From the NCBI RefSeq assembly GCF_037198315.1, contig NZ_CP144913.1, forward strand, positions 124,001 through 188,000: DNA of 64,000 nt. The letters are read 5' to 3'. Every line of letters starts with the position of its first letter. The stretch's first letter is position 1. A program made the translations under genes and the position numbers. Shown here piece by piece: positions 8,135-17,695 of the stretch. The DNA is from Janibacter sp. A1S7. Its GTDB lineage: Bacteria > Actinomycetota > Actinomycetes > Actinomycetales > Dermatophilaceae. Under the pieces are notes generated by a model. It ran no database searches, was not told the origin of the DNA, and worked only from the letters and a program-made list of their open reading frames with translations.

Positions 8135-9280
8135 GTGAGTGACCCGACGAAGGGGGAGGTCCGTCACCTCGACATGGTGTCGATGGGGTGCCGGTGGGTG
8201 CTCGACGTGTCCGAGCTCGACGAGGCCCCTGCCGCGGAGACCGCCGCCCGGTGGCGGCGGTGCATCGACTTGGCCGGCCGGAGCACACCGATCCTCGACG
8301 ACGAGCCGCAGACGGTCCGCGCCACGGCCACCCGACAGTCCTACGACCTCTCCCGCGAGCTGACCCGCACGGGCCTGGTGCGACTGCGCGGCCGGGTCAC
8401 CCTCCTGCACGCGGCGGCGCTCGCCGACGACTCGGGGCGTGCGCTCGCCCTCGTCGCCCCCTCGGGCGGCGGCAAGTCGACCGCCACGCGGGTCCTCGGC
8501 CGAGCGTTGGGGTACCTCTCGGACGAGACACTCGTGCTCCTCGAGGACCACGCGATCGCCCCCCACCCCAAACCGCCCTCCCTGGTCGTCGACCCGGCCG
8601 ACCGCTGGCGCAAGCACGAGCCGTCGCCGGACGAGCTCGGACTCGGCCCGACGCCCGGGCACGCCCGGCTGGCACGGCTGCTCACCCTCGATCGCGACAC
8701 GGACGTCACCGAGCCGTCCATCGAGCCGGTCGGCCTGATCGACCAGCTCCTCGCGGTGCTGCCCGAGACCTCCTCGGCCTGGCTGGTGCCGGACGGCCTG
8801 GACCGGCTGGCCCGCGCGGTCACCGTCGGCGGGGCACCGGCTCGGATGCGTTACGCCGAGGTCGACACCTGCCACGACCTGGTGCGCGAGCACCTGGCAG
8901 CGCCCGGGACGGCGCCACCGATCTGGGAGCACCTGCCGCCCGACGCGACGGAGCAACTGACCACAGAGCAGGTCACCGGCGCGGACCCGGCGACCTCGCA
9001 GGTGAGCGGCGCCGACCTGGACGGGGCGGACCGCCTGGTGCGGGCGCCGTGGTCGGATGCCATCGCGCACGACGGCGAGGTGCTCGTGCTGGCCGGGCCG
9101 CGCCCCCTTCGTCTGGCCGGCGCCGGGGCCGCCCTCTGGCTGGGTGCCCGCCCCGGGCACACCCTCGACGAGCTCACCGACGTGGTCGTCGCCGAGCTCG
9201 GGGAGCACCCCGACAGCGGCGCCCTCGTCCGCGCCGCGGCCGCTGACCTGCTGCGCCACGGGGTGCTCGCGCTAGCGTGA
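8135..9280 (+). CDS. ATP-binding protein with HPr-kinase-like P-loop and PqqD-like C-terminus
   Basis: Protein of 381 aa. A P-loop, VAPSGGGKST, lies near residues 107-116. It is followed by GYLSDETLVLLEDHAIAPHPKP, which resembles the HPr kinase/phosphorylase fold seen in many non-HPr proteins of peptide-modification loci. The last 75 residues (PRPLRLAGAGAALW to VRAAAADLLRHGVLAL) look like a PqqD/winged-helix peptide-binding domain. The GTG start at 8135 is chosen because GGGAGG lies just upstream and the coding signal begins there; the frame itself is open to 8003. No precursor peptide or modification enzyme is adjacent, so its partner is unknown. Function not assigned. Confidence 0.7.
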   Translation: MSDPTKGEVRHLDMVSMGCRWVLDVSELDEAPAAETAARWRRCIDLAGRSTPILDDEPQTVRATATRQSYDLSRELTRTGLVRLRGRVTLLHAAALADDSGRALALVAPSGGGKSTATRVLGRALGYLSDETLVLLEDHAIAPHPKPPSLVVDPADRWRKHEPSPDELGLGPTPGHARLARLLTLDRDTDVTEPSIEPVGLIDQLLAVLPETSSAWLVPDGLDRLARAVTVGGAPARMRYAEVDTCHDLVREHLAAPGTAPPIWEHLPPDATEQLTTEQVTGADPATSQVSGADLDGADRLVRAPWSDAIAHDGEVLVLAGPRPLRLAGAGAALWLGARPGHTLDELTDVVVAELGEHPDSGALVRAAAADLLRHGVLALA

Positions 9281-9284
9281 GGCC

Positions 9285-9605
9285 ATGATCCTGATCGTCG
9301 TGAAGTACAAGACCAAGCCCGAGTGGACACAGCAGTGGCCCGAGCTCGTCACGGAGTTCACGCAGGCCACCCGCGCCGAGCCGGGGAACATCTTCTTCGA
9401 GTGGAGCAAGAGCCTCGAGGACGAGCACGAGTGGGTGCTCGTCGAGGCCTTCCAGGACGACGCGGGCGAGGCCCACGTGACCAGCGACCACTTCGCCAAG
9501 GGCCTGGCGGCCATGAAGCCCGCCCTCGCCGAGACCCCGCGCATCATCAGCCGCGTCGTCGACGGCTCCGGGTGGGAGGAGATGGGCGAGCTGCGGGTCG
9601 ACTGA
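9285..9605 (+). CDS. Antibiotic biosynthesis monooxygenase (ABM)-domain protein
   Basis: Protein of 106 aa with a single ABM ferredoxin-like barrel: MILIVVKYKTKPEW, TQATRAEPGNIFFEWSKS, WVLVEAFQDDAGEAHVTSDH and FAKGLAAM are typical of the YgiN-like putative quinol monooxygenases. These are small dimeric enzymes of quinone or antibiotic metabolism. A TAGCGT hexamer ends 6 bp before the ATG with no clear ribosome-binding site, so the mRNA is probably leaderless. It lies 4 bp after the upstream stop. Confidence 0.85.
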   Translation: MILIVVKYKTKPEWTQQWPELVTEFTQATRAEPGNIFFEWSKSLEDEHEWVLVEAFQDDAGEAHVTSDHFAKGLAAMKPALAETPRIISRVVDGSGWEEMGELRVD

Positions 9606-9621
9606 CGCCTCGTGAGCCCCT

Positions 9622-9646
9622 CGAATATCGGGTGACCCGATATTCG
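9622..9646. repeat. 25-bp perfect AT-containing palindrome
   Basis: Two 12-bp arms (CGAATATCGGGT and its complement) flank a single central G. It sits 17 bp downstream of the ABM gene in the 101-bp convergent gap before the ArsC-like gene. Its arms are much more AT-rich than the surroundings, and no T-run follows. It could act as a bidirectional terminator, but such length and symmetry also fit a protein-binding site. Confidence 0.7.
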
Positions 9647-9649
9647 TCT

Positions 9650-9680
9650 GGTTCACCGGAGTATCGAACTCCTGCGAACC
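9650..9680. terminator. Second hairpin in the ABM/arsC convergent gap
   Basis: Outer stem GGTTC/GAACC and inner stem GGAG/CTCC are separated by symmetric 3-nt internal loops, with apical loop TATCGAA. It lies 3 bp after the 25-bp palindrome. It probably contributes to termination between the two convergent genes; no U-tract is seen. Confidence 0.4.
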
Positions 9681-9706
9681 CCAAGAAACTCCAGCCAGGC
9701 GGGTGC

Positions 9707-10063
9707 TCAGCCCTGGACGAAGGGGGCGACCCGCTCCTTCGGGCGGCCGATGATCGCCCGGTCGTCCTTGACGATGACGGGCCGCTGCATCAGGCGGGGG
9801 TGCTCGACGAGCACGGCGACGACTTGGTCGACCGTGGCGACGTCAGCGTCGGTCAGGCCCTGGTCCTTGAAGAAGGAATCCCGGCGCACGAGGTCGCTCG
9901 GCTCGTCCTCGAGCTTGCCGATCAGCTCGCGCAGGGCCGCCTCGTCGAGGGGCTCCTTGAGGTACTGGACGACCTCCGCCTGCGCGCCGGACGCGTCGAG
10001 GGTCTCGAGGGCGGAGCGGGAGGTCGAGCACTTCGGGTTGTGCAGCACGGTGAGGTCACTCAT
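9707..10063 (-). CDS. ArsC-family reductase (glutaredoxin-type arsenate reductase)
   Basis: Protein of 118 aa. The active-site segment HNPKCSTSR puts the catalytic Cys at position 12. RPVIVKDDRAIIGRPKERV near the C-terminus carries the conserved Arg region of plasmid R773-type ArsC. That family reduces arsenate to arsenite with glutaredoxin, though chromosomal copies such as YffB-type can have other roles. No ars transporter or regulator is nearby. ATG 10063 is preferred over an in-frame GTG 9 bp upstream, because a TACCGT hexamer lies 7 bp before the ATG. Confidence 0.88.
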   Translation of the reverse strand: MSDLTVLHNPKCSTSRSALETLDASGAQAEVVQYLKEPLDEAALRELIGKLEDEPSDLVRRDSFFKDQGLTDADVATVDQVVAVLVEHPRLMQRPVIVKDDRAIIGRPKERVAPFVQG

Positions 10064-10083
10064 GCCCGCCACGGTAGCGCTGC

Positions 10084-11448
10084 CTACCGGGCCTGATAGA
10101 CCGTGACCGTCTCCTCACCGGCGGCGCCCGCGCTGATCACGGCGAAGCGCTCGGCGGTCCCGGACGGGTCGAGCGCCTTGATGACCCGCACACCGTCCCA
10201 CTGGCCGTCGACCGACCACGCCTGCTCGCCCGTCTCGGGATCGAGCGCGGTGAGGCCGTCCTCGTCGGCGACGAGGAGGTGCTCGCCGTCGCAGGAGATG
10301 GCCGCGTCGCCCGAGAGGGGGCGCTGCCACAGCTCGCTGCCGTCGTCGAGCGCTCGCATGGACACCGCGTGCGCCGACTCGTCCTCGGTCAGGGCGACGG
10401 CGCCACCACACACACTGCTCAGTGCCGTGCCGGCGGGGACGGTCCACAGCGGCTCCTCGTCCACGTCCCCGGCCGGGAGCATCTTGGTGCGGCCGGCGTC
10501 GAGCAGGAAGCGGTAGTCCGCAGCGCTGCCGTCGTCGACGAAGGAGTGCACGGACTCGCTGAGCCCGGTGAGCGCGTCGGCGTTGTCGGCGGACATCGTG
10601 ACGCGATCGCCGGTCTCCGCGGACAGGGCGAAGGGCTCACCGTCCTGCGAGGTCACGTGGGTGATGACGATCTGGTCGCCCAGGCGGTAGGTCTCGCTGA
10701 GGATCCCGTTGCCGATGCTGGCGGGGGACTGGTGGTGCCAGACGATCGACCCGTCGGCGGCGATCTGTGCGGCGTGCACCGAGGCCGTCCGGGTCCTGGC
10801 GTCGTCCTCCTGGACGAGGACGCTCACGTGGTAGGCGTCGCCGCGACGCTCCGCGCTCATCCCGACGATGCTCGACTCCTCGGGGGCGGGTGCCTCGACG
10901 AAGGGGGCTCGCGCGACCTGCTCACCGTTCTCCGCCGAGATGGTGCGGAAGGCGTACTGGCCGGGCCCCGTCTCGACGCAGACCAGCGACTCGGCGCTCC
11001 CGCCCAAGCAGATCTCGCCGGCGTCGGCCTGTCCCGGCGGGACTGGCGCGGAGTTCGACCACGCCGTCGTGCCGGTGGTCAGATCGAGCGCGGTGCGGAA
11101 GGCGTGGCGGCCCTCCCTGCTGTTGCTCCCGACCGTCCCTTCGGCCACGACGGTGTCGGTGCTCAGCGGTCGCCAGGTGACCACGCACGCCGACTCTCGG
11201 CACTCACCCCGCGGGTCCATCTCGGCAACGGGGAGGGTGAACAGCTCCTTGGGGGCACTGCCCATCGACGCCAGCAGGTCGTGGGTCGGCGGGCGGCCGG
11301 TGTCGCGGATCGCATCCACGCGCTCCTGCGCCTGCACTGCCTGCTCACCCTGCGGCGCGGGCTCGTCAGCACCGACGAGGCTGCACCCGGTGAGGACGCC
11401 GACGGCCAGGACAGCGCCGATCGCGCGGATCCGCGATGTGTGCGTCAT
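10084..11448 (-). CDS. Lipoprotein with PQQ-like beta-propeller
   Basis: Protein of 454 aa. The N-terminal signal peptide ends in the lipobox LTGC, so Cys22 would be lipidated and the protein anchored outside the membrane. The rest shows repeated propeller-like strands (GSIVWHHQSP, GSELWQRPLSG, GLTALDPETGEQAWSVDG) like PQQ/outer-membrane-assembly-type repeats. No catalytic motif is visible. It is 20 bp upstream of the ArsC gene and 38 bp downstream of xth on the same strand. Likely a binding or scaffolding protein; function unknown. Confidence 0.8.
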   Translation of the reverse strand: MTHTSRIRAIGAVLAVGVLTGCSLVGADEPAPQGEQAVQAQERVDAIRDTGRPPTHDLLASMGSAPKELFTLPVAEMDPRGECRESACVVTWRPLSTDTVVAEGTVGSNSREGRHAFRTALDLTTGTTAWSNSAPVPPGQADAGEICLGGSAESLVCVETGPGQYAFRTISAENGEQVARAPFVEAPAPEESSIVGMSAERRGDAYHVSVLVQEDDARTRTASVHAAQIAADGSIVWHHQSPASIGNGILSETYRLGDQIVITHVTSQDGEPFALSAETGDRVTMSADNADALTGLSESVHSFVDDGSAADYRFLLDAGRTKMLPAGDVDEEPLWTVPAGTALSSVCGGAVALTEDESAHAVSMRALDDGSELWQRPLSGDAAISCDGEHLLVADEDGLTALDPETGEQAWSVDGQWDGVRVIKALDPSGTAERFAVISAGAAGEETVTVYQAR

Positions 11449-11486
11449 GCCAGCAAGGTCCTCTCCGGTCTGTCGGTTCGCGTTGC

Positions 11487-12413
11487 TCAGGCGTCGGCGT
11501 AGTCGACGACGACGGCCGCGTGGTCGCTGACCCGCGTGTCAGCGCTGGCCGGTCGATCTGTCCCGGCGGTCACCGCACGCGTGGCCAGCGACGGCGTCGC
11601 CAGGTGGTAGTCGATCCGCCAGCCGGTGTCCCGGTCGAAGGCGCCACCCATCCACGACCACCATGACATCGGGCCGTCCGCGTCGGGGTGCACGCGCCGC
11701 ACGACGTCCACGAGCGTGCGCGGCGAGGTGATCGAGGAGAACCACTCCCGCTCCTCGGGCAGGAAACCCTCGGACTTGGCGTTCCCCCGCCAGTTGGTCA
11801 GGTCCTGACGGGTGTGGGCGACGTTGAGGTCGCCCAGGAGCAGGAACTCCCGGCCGGCTGCCTTCGCTGCCTTGCGGGAGCGGTCGAGCTGCCGGGCGAA
11901 CGAGGCGAGGAAAGCCATCTTGCGGTCGTACTTCGCTCCGCCGTCGGGCTGCTCACGACCACCCGGCTTCTGCAGGTGGGCCGGCAGACCCCCCTTCGGC
12001 AGGTAGAGCGAGGCGACGGTCACCGGCGGGGAGTGCGGAGTCGACACCAGGTCGACTTCCACGTACCTCCCCTCGGAGGCGAAGGGGGAGAGCCCTCGCG
12101 CCATCGTCCCGGGCGGGGAGGGCTCACGGTGGGTGTGCTCCTCGCCGGGCGCACGCATCAGCACCTCGCCGTCCCAGGTGCGCACCGCGGCAGGACGCTC
12201 GCGGGTGAGCACGGCGACACCGTTGCGCCCGGCGACGTGACCGGGCTCGTAGGTCAGGTGGTACCCGCCGAAGACGCCCTCCGGCAGCTTGTCCGGGGAG
12301 CAGCGGACCTCCTGCAGGGCGACGACGTCCGGGTCCCGCTCGGCGAGCCAGGACTCGAAGCCGCGGCGCTGCGCCGCCCGGATGCCGTTGACGTTGAAGG
12401 TGGCGACGCGCAT
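11487..12413 (-). CDS. xth: Exodeoxyribonuclease III
   Basis: Protein of 308 aa of the endonuclease/exonuclease/phosphatase fold, an apurinic/apyrimidinic endonuclease and 3'-5' exonuclease of base-excision repair. Visible motifs are NVNGIRAA at the N-terminus, LQEVRCSPDKLP with the metal-binding Glu, LLLGDLNVAHTRQDL (Asp and Asn), WRIDYHLATPSL and the terminal SDHAAVVVDY with the catalytic His. It begins 10 bp after the GNAT stop and is likely co-transcribed with it. About 30-40 aa longer than Escherichia coli ExoIII. Confidence 0.94.
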   Translation of the reverse strand: MRVATFNVNGIRAAQRRGFESWLAERDPDVVALQEVRCSPDKLPEGVFGGYHLTYEPGHVAGRNGVAVLTRERPAAVRTWDGEVLMRAPGEEHTHREPSPPGTMARGLSPFASEGRYVEVDLVSTPHSPPVTVASLYLPKGGLPAHLQKPGGREQPDGGAKYDRKMAFLASFARQLDRSRKAAKAAGREFLLLGDLNVAHTRQDLTNWRGNAKSEGFLPEEREWFSSITSPRTLVDVVRRVHPDADGPMSWWSWMGGAFDRDTGWRIDYHLATPSLATRAVTAGTDRPASADTRVSDHAAVVVDYADA

Positions 12414-12423
12414 GCGGGCCGGG

Positions 12424-14254
<1,831 letters not shown>

Positions 14255-14275
14255 TCTGCTCGTCCCCTCAACGAA

Positions 14276-14310
14276 CTGCGGCTGGCTCTACTTCGTAGGG
14301 TCAGCCGCAG
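14276..14310 (+). terminator. Hairpin terminator after gdhA
   Basis: Outer stem CTGCGGCTG/CAGCCGCAG (9 bp) continues into inner stem CTCTAC/GTAGGG with apical loop TTC. It lies 21 bp after the gdhA stop. There is no long T-run, as is usual in high-GC actinobacteria. Confidence 0.7.
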
Positions 14311-14340
14311 CTCGTGGTCAGCCACGACCTTCGCCACCTG

Positions 14341-14479
14341 TAGACTGATTCCAGCAGTCGCCCAGTTCTGCAGCGTGCTGCTCCTCTTCTTGCACCGATG
14401 CCAACGCGCCGCGACCGCCCTGTGCGGGTCCGCGCCGGGCAGAACCGAAGCATCACGACTCCGTTTGGAGCACCCCTTC
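14341..14479 (+). promoter_or_regulatory. Candidate promoter (-10 TAGACT) and long 5' leader of the DEAD-box gene
   Basis: TAGACT at 14341-14346 fits the TAnnnT -10 seen before several genes here. The start codon is 133 bp further on, leaving an untranslated leader of about 125 nt with GC-rich segments that can fold. Cold-shock and DEAD-box helicase genes often carry long regulatory leaders, so control by RNA structure is possible. GGAG at 14467-14470 is the ribosome-binding site. Confidence 0.45.
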
Positions 14480-15952
14480 GTGACCACCACGTTCGCCGAC
14501 ACCGGCGTACCCACCGTCCTGACCTCGATCCTCGAGAAGGACGGCATCACCACCCCCACCCCCATCCAGGCCGCGACGCTGCCGGACTCCCTCGCCGGAC
14601 GCGACGTCCTCGGCCGTGGGCGCACCGGGTCGGGCAAGACCCTGGCCTTCGTGCTGCCGATGCTCGCCCGCCTCGCGGCCAGCAAGCAGCGCCCGCAGAG
14701 CAAGCGGCCCCGCGCCCTCATTCTCGCGCCGACTCGTGAGCTGGCGACCCAGATCGACGAGGCTCTCACCCCCTTCGCCAAGGCGCTCGGCATGCGCAGC
14801 CGCACCGTCTTCGGTGGCGTCGGCCAGAACCCCCAGGTCACCGCGATCGGCAAGGGTGTCGACGTCGTCGTGGCCTGCCCCGGCCGCCTCGAGGACCTGA
14901 TGAACCAGGGCCACGTCAACCTCGACTCGATCGAGATCACGATCCTCGACGAGGCCGACCACATGGCCGACCTCGGCTTCCTCCCCGCGGTGAAGCGCAT
15001 CCTCGACAAGACCCCGCGCGGCAGCCAGCGGATGCTCTTCTCCGCCACCCTCGACGGAGCGATCAACCAGATCGTCAAGCGCTACCTCGAGAACCCGAAG
15101 ACCCACGAGGCCGACTCGGCGCAGTCCCCGGTCGCGAAGATGAGCCACCACGTGCTGCACATCCAGTCCACGCAGCACATGCAGGTCCTCACCGACCTCG
15201 TCGCCGCCCCCGGTCGCAAGGTCGTCTTCACCCGCACCAAGCACCGCGCCAAGCGGATGGCCCGCCAGCTCAACGCCGCCGGTGTCCCCGCGGTCGAGCT
15301 GCACGGCAACCTCAGCCAGGGTGCCCGCACCCGGTCGATGGACGCCTTCCACTCCGGCGCGGCCCAGACCCTCGTCGCGACGGACATCGCCGCCCGCGGC
15401 ATCCACGTCGACGACGTCGCCCTGGTCATCCACGCCGACCCGCCGGTCGAGCACAAGGCCTACCTCCACCGCTCGGGCCGCACCGCCCGCGCGGGCGCCG
15501 AGGGCACGGTCGTCACGCTGATGACCGACGAGCAGGTCCGCGACGTGCGTGACCTCACCCGCAAGGCCGGTATCAAGCCGACGACGACGAAGGTGACCGC
15601 GGGTCACGAGCTGCTCAGCGAGCTCGCCCCCGGTGAGCGGTCCTTCCCCGGCGGCTTCGTGTCCGCTCCCCAGCAGCAGGGCGGTGCGAAGGGGGGTTCC
15701 GGCGGTCGTGGCGGCTCCGGTCGTGGCGGCTCCGGTCGTGACGGCAATGGCCGCGGTGGCCAGGGCGGCAGTGGCCGCAGTGAGCGCGGCGGCGCCGGTC
15801 GCAACCGGAACCAGGGCCGCGGAGGCTCCGGCGGTCGCGGTGGTCAGTCCCGCGGCTCCGGTCAGGGTCGCAGTGGCGGTTCGCGTCAGGGCAACGCCCG
15901 CGGCGGCAGCGTCGTCGCCTTCTCCAGCAGCAGCACGGGTCGCAACCGCTGA
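14480..15952 (+). CDS. DEAD-box ATP-dependent RNA helicase with Gly/Arg-rich tail
   Basis: Protein of 490 aa. Helicase motifs in order: the Q-motif region TTPTPIQAATLP, motif I GRTGSGKT, LAPTRELATQ, motif II DEAD (near residue 157), motif III SAT (LFSATLD), VVFTRTKHRAKRMA, ATDIAARGIHVDDV and motif VI HRSGRTARAG. The last 90 residues are a low-complexity GGRGGSGRGG-type tail that should bind RNA. It unwinds RNA in ribosome assembly or mRNA decay. GTG 14480 follows GGAG by 9 bp. The frame runs further upstream without support. Confidence 0.93.
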   Translation: MTTTFADTGVPTVLTSILEKDGITTPTPIQAATLPDSLAGRDVLGRGRTGSGKTLAFVLPMLARLAASKQRPQSKRPRALILAPTRELATQIDEALTPFAKALGMRSRTVFGGVGQNPQVTAIGKGVDVVVACPGRLEDLMNQGHVNLDSIEITILDEADHMADLGFLPAVKRILDKTPRGSQRMLFSATLDGAINQIVKRYLENPKTHEADSAQSPVAKMSHHVLHIQSTQHMQVLTDLVAAPGRKVVFTRTKHRAKRMARQLNAAGVPAVELHGNLSQGARTRSMDAFHSGAAQTLVATDIAARGIHVDDVALVIHADPPVEHKAYLHRSGRTARAGAEGTVVTLMTDEQVRDVRDLTRKAGIKPTTTKVTAGHELLSELAPGERSFPGGFVSAPQQQGGAKGGSGGRGGSGRGGSGRDGNGRGGQGGSGRSERGGAGRNRNQGRGGSGGRGGQSRGSGQGRSGGSRQGNARGGSVVAFSSSSTGRNR

Positions 15953-15956
15953 CCCT

Positions 15957-16031
15957 GTGCACACGAAGGACTCCTGGTGCGGATCAGCCGAGAAATCGGC
16001 CTCTTCCGCTCCAGGAGTCCTTTTTGTGCAC
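15957..16031 (-). repeat. 75-bp structured intergenic repeat, copy A (inverted orientation)
   Basis: Arms of 21 bp (15957-15977 and 16011-16031) begin and end with GTGCAC and contain AGGACTCCTGG/CCAGGAGTCC. The core is GCCGA-GAAA-TCGGC (15987-16000) with a GCGG/CCGC pair in between. It begins 5 bp after the helicase stop and ends just before the convergent thioesterase gene. The minus strand aligns with copies at 37863 and 56654. It probably acts as a bidirectional terminator; see findings. Confidence 0.8.
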
Positions 16032-16036
16032 GGGCC

Positions 16037-16819
16037 TCAGCCGAAGACCGACACCGTCTGCCGGCTGATCGCGACGAGCCGGCCGTCCGGGTGCCAGATC
16101 CGCGCGTCGGTGTGGGCGTACCCCTCGGCGGCGTGATCGGTGTGCACGGCGTAGGCCCAGTGCGTGTCCGGCTCGGCGGCGACCTCGTCGACCAGCTCGA
16201 GGGTCCAGGTCATGCTGCTGCCGGGTGCGGGAGTGGCCAGCATCTGGATCACCGCCGGCGGCCAGGAGTCGGCGAGGCTGACGAAGTGTCGCTCGTCGAA
16301 GGTCGGCGGCGCCTCCCGGAAGCGCATCCAGCCGGTCATGTGCGAGGTCGTCGTGTCCGAGTAGGGCACACCACCGTCGGCCAGGCGCATCTCCACGTGC
16401 TGGAAGAAGTCCGGGGTCGCCCCGGAGATGTACGGCAACGGGTCGATCGTCATCGGCTCGGGAAGCTGCGGCATCGCCATCGAGGACGACACCCGGATCG
16501 CGGACTCGCGGGGGGCGCCGAAGGCCGCCAGCGCAGCCGCCACCACCGACTCCCCCTGACGCAGCGTCACCAGCCCCTGCGTCGCGCTCTTGCCGGAGCG
16601 CAGGATCTGCACGTCGGCCGCTGCATCGCCGGGCGTGACGGGCCCGACGAAGTTGACGGTGATGCTGCGCAGCGGCGCCGGCGTGGGCAGCCGGGCGCGC
16701 AGGGCCGAGTGCATCAGGCCGGCGACGAGCCCGCCGTAGGTGGCCCGACCCTGGCCCCAGCCCTCCTGGACGTGGACGGTGCCGGTGGCGGCCTGGTCGA
16801 GCATCTCCTGCAGGGTCAT
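16037..16819 (-). CDS. Acyl-CoA thioesterase family protein (double hot-dog)
   Basis: Protein of 260 aa. The first half has WGQGRATYGGLVAGLMHSALRA and LRSITVNFVGPVTPGDAA, as in N-terminal TesB-like hot-dog domains. The second half has WMRFREAPPTFDERHFVSLADSWPPA and SMTWTLELVDEV, the C-terminal hot-dog with the conserved Asp region. Such proteins hydrolyse acyl-CoA. A TAGGGT hexamer ends 6 bp before the ATG, indicating a leaderless mRNA. It is 20 bp downstream of the SDR gene on the same strand. Confidence 0.87.
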   Translation of the reverse strand: MTLQEMLDQAATGTVHVQEGWGQGRATYGGLVAGLMHSALRARLPTPAPLRSITVNFVGPVTPGDAAADVQILRSGKSATQGLVTLRQGESVVAAALAAFGAPRESAIRVSSSMAMPQLPEPMTIDPLPYISGATPDFFQHVEMRLADGGVPYSDTTTSHMTGWMRFREAPPTFDERHFVSLADSWPPAVIQMLATPAPGSSMTWTLELVDEVAAEPDTHWAYAVHTDHAAEGYAHTDARIWHPDGRLVAISRQTVSVFG

Positions 16820-16839
16820 GGGCTCACCCTAAGCAGGCG

Positions 16840-17661
16840 TCAGGAGTCGCGCTCCAGCTGTGCCCGGTACCCCTCGCGGAAGGTCGGGTACTGCAGGTGA
16901 AAGCCGCTCTCCCGCAAGCGGGTGTTGATCATCCGGCGCACGCTGGGCTCGGTGCTCCCCGACGGTGCCGGCCGCGGCAGCCCGAGCTCGTCGGCGAGGA
17001 AGTCCCGCACGGCGCCGGCCGTCGACGGCTCGTCGTCGGTGCCGACGTACAGCGGCTCCGGGTCGGCGTCACGGGTGAGCAGGTGGACGATCGCCGCGGA
17101 CGCGTCGTCACGGTGCATCCGGTTCGTCCACCTCCCCGGGTCGGGGTTCTCGCCGCGCCGCACGCCGTCGATCATCCGGGTGCTCGTGCCTCCGTACAGA
17201 CCGCTGAGCCGCAGGACCGTCCCCTTCGTCATGTCGCGGAAGAGACGCTCGGCCTCGAGCAGGACCTCGGCCCGTCCGGTGGCCGGCGCGGGTTCGCTGT
17301 CCTCGTCGAGGTCGCCGGGGAGATCACCGTAGACGCTCGTCGAGGAGATGAGCACGGCCCGCTGCGGGGTGCCGGCGCGCAGCACGGCGTCGAGCCCGCG
17401 GCGCATCGCCTCGACGTAGGTGTGCCGGTAGCCGGACTCGTCGCGCTGGTCCGGCGCGAGCGCGACGAGGAGCAGGTCGGCGGGCAGGTCCGGCAGATCG
17501 TCGGTGGCGAGGTCGGCGGAGACCCCGCAGATCTGCTCGGGCAGCGCGGAGACGGTGCGCCGGACACCGGTGACGTGGTGTCCGGCGTCGGCGAGGGCGG
17601 TCCCGACGCGGATCCCGAGGTCACCGGCGCCGATGAGCACGACACGAAGGGGGAGAGTCAC
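16840..17661 (-). CDS. NAD(P)-dependent epimerase/dehydratase-like protein (SDR)
   Basis: Protein of 273 aa. The extended-SDR nucleotide motif GAGDLGIRVG lies at the N-terminus. ISSTSVYGDLPGDLDEDSE follows, and LRLSGLYGG matches the YeeZ-like group. This subgroup often lacks a clear YxxxK catalytic pair, and I do not see a convincing one, so catalytic activity is uncertain. It starts with GTG 17661 and is divergent from the maleylpyruvate isomerase-like gene 34 bp away. Confidence 0.82.
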   Translation of the reverse strand: MTLPLRVVLIGAGDLGIRVGTALADAGHHVTGVRRTVSALPEQICGVSADLATDDLPDLPADLLLVALAPDQRDESGYRHTYVEAMRRGLDAVLRAGTPQRAVLISSTSVYGDLPGDLDEDSEPAPATGRAEVLLEAERLFRDMTKGTVLRLSGLYGGTSTRMIDGVRRGENPDPGRWTNRMHRDDASAAIVHLLTRDADPEPLYVGTDDEPSTAGAVRDFLADELGLPRPAPSGSTEPSVRRMINTRLRESGFHLQYPTFREGYRAQLERDS

Positions 17662-17695
17662 CCCTGCAGCGTGCCACGGCTCCTAGGGTGTCGCC

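Noticed and set aside
9650..9680. tRNA-like T-arm appearance of GGTTC...GAACC
   Set aside because: No acceptor stem, anticodon arm or D-arm can be drawn around it; it is a simple stem-loop.
9707..10063. Arsenic resistance operon
   Set aside because: Only the ArsC-like gene is present; no transporter or ArsR regulator is nearby.
16840..17661. Calling the SDR a specific epimerase
   Set aside because: The nucleotide site is clear, but no convincing YxxxK pair was seen, so only the family is claimed.
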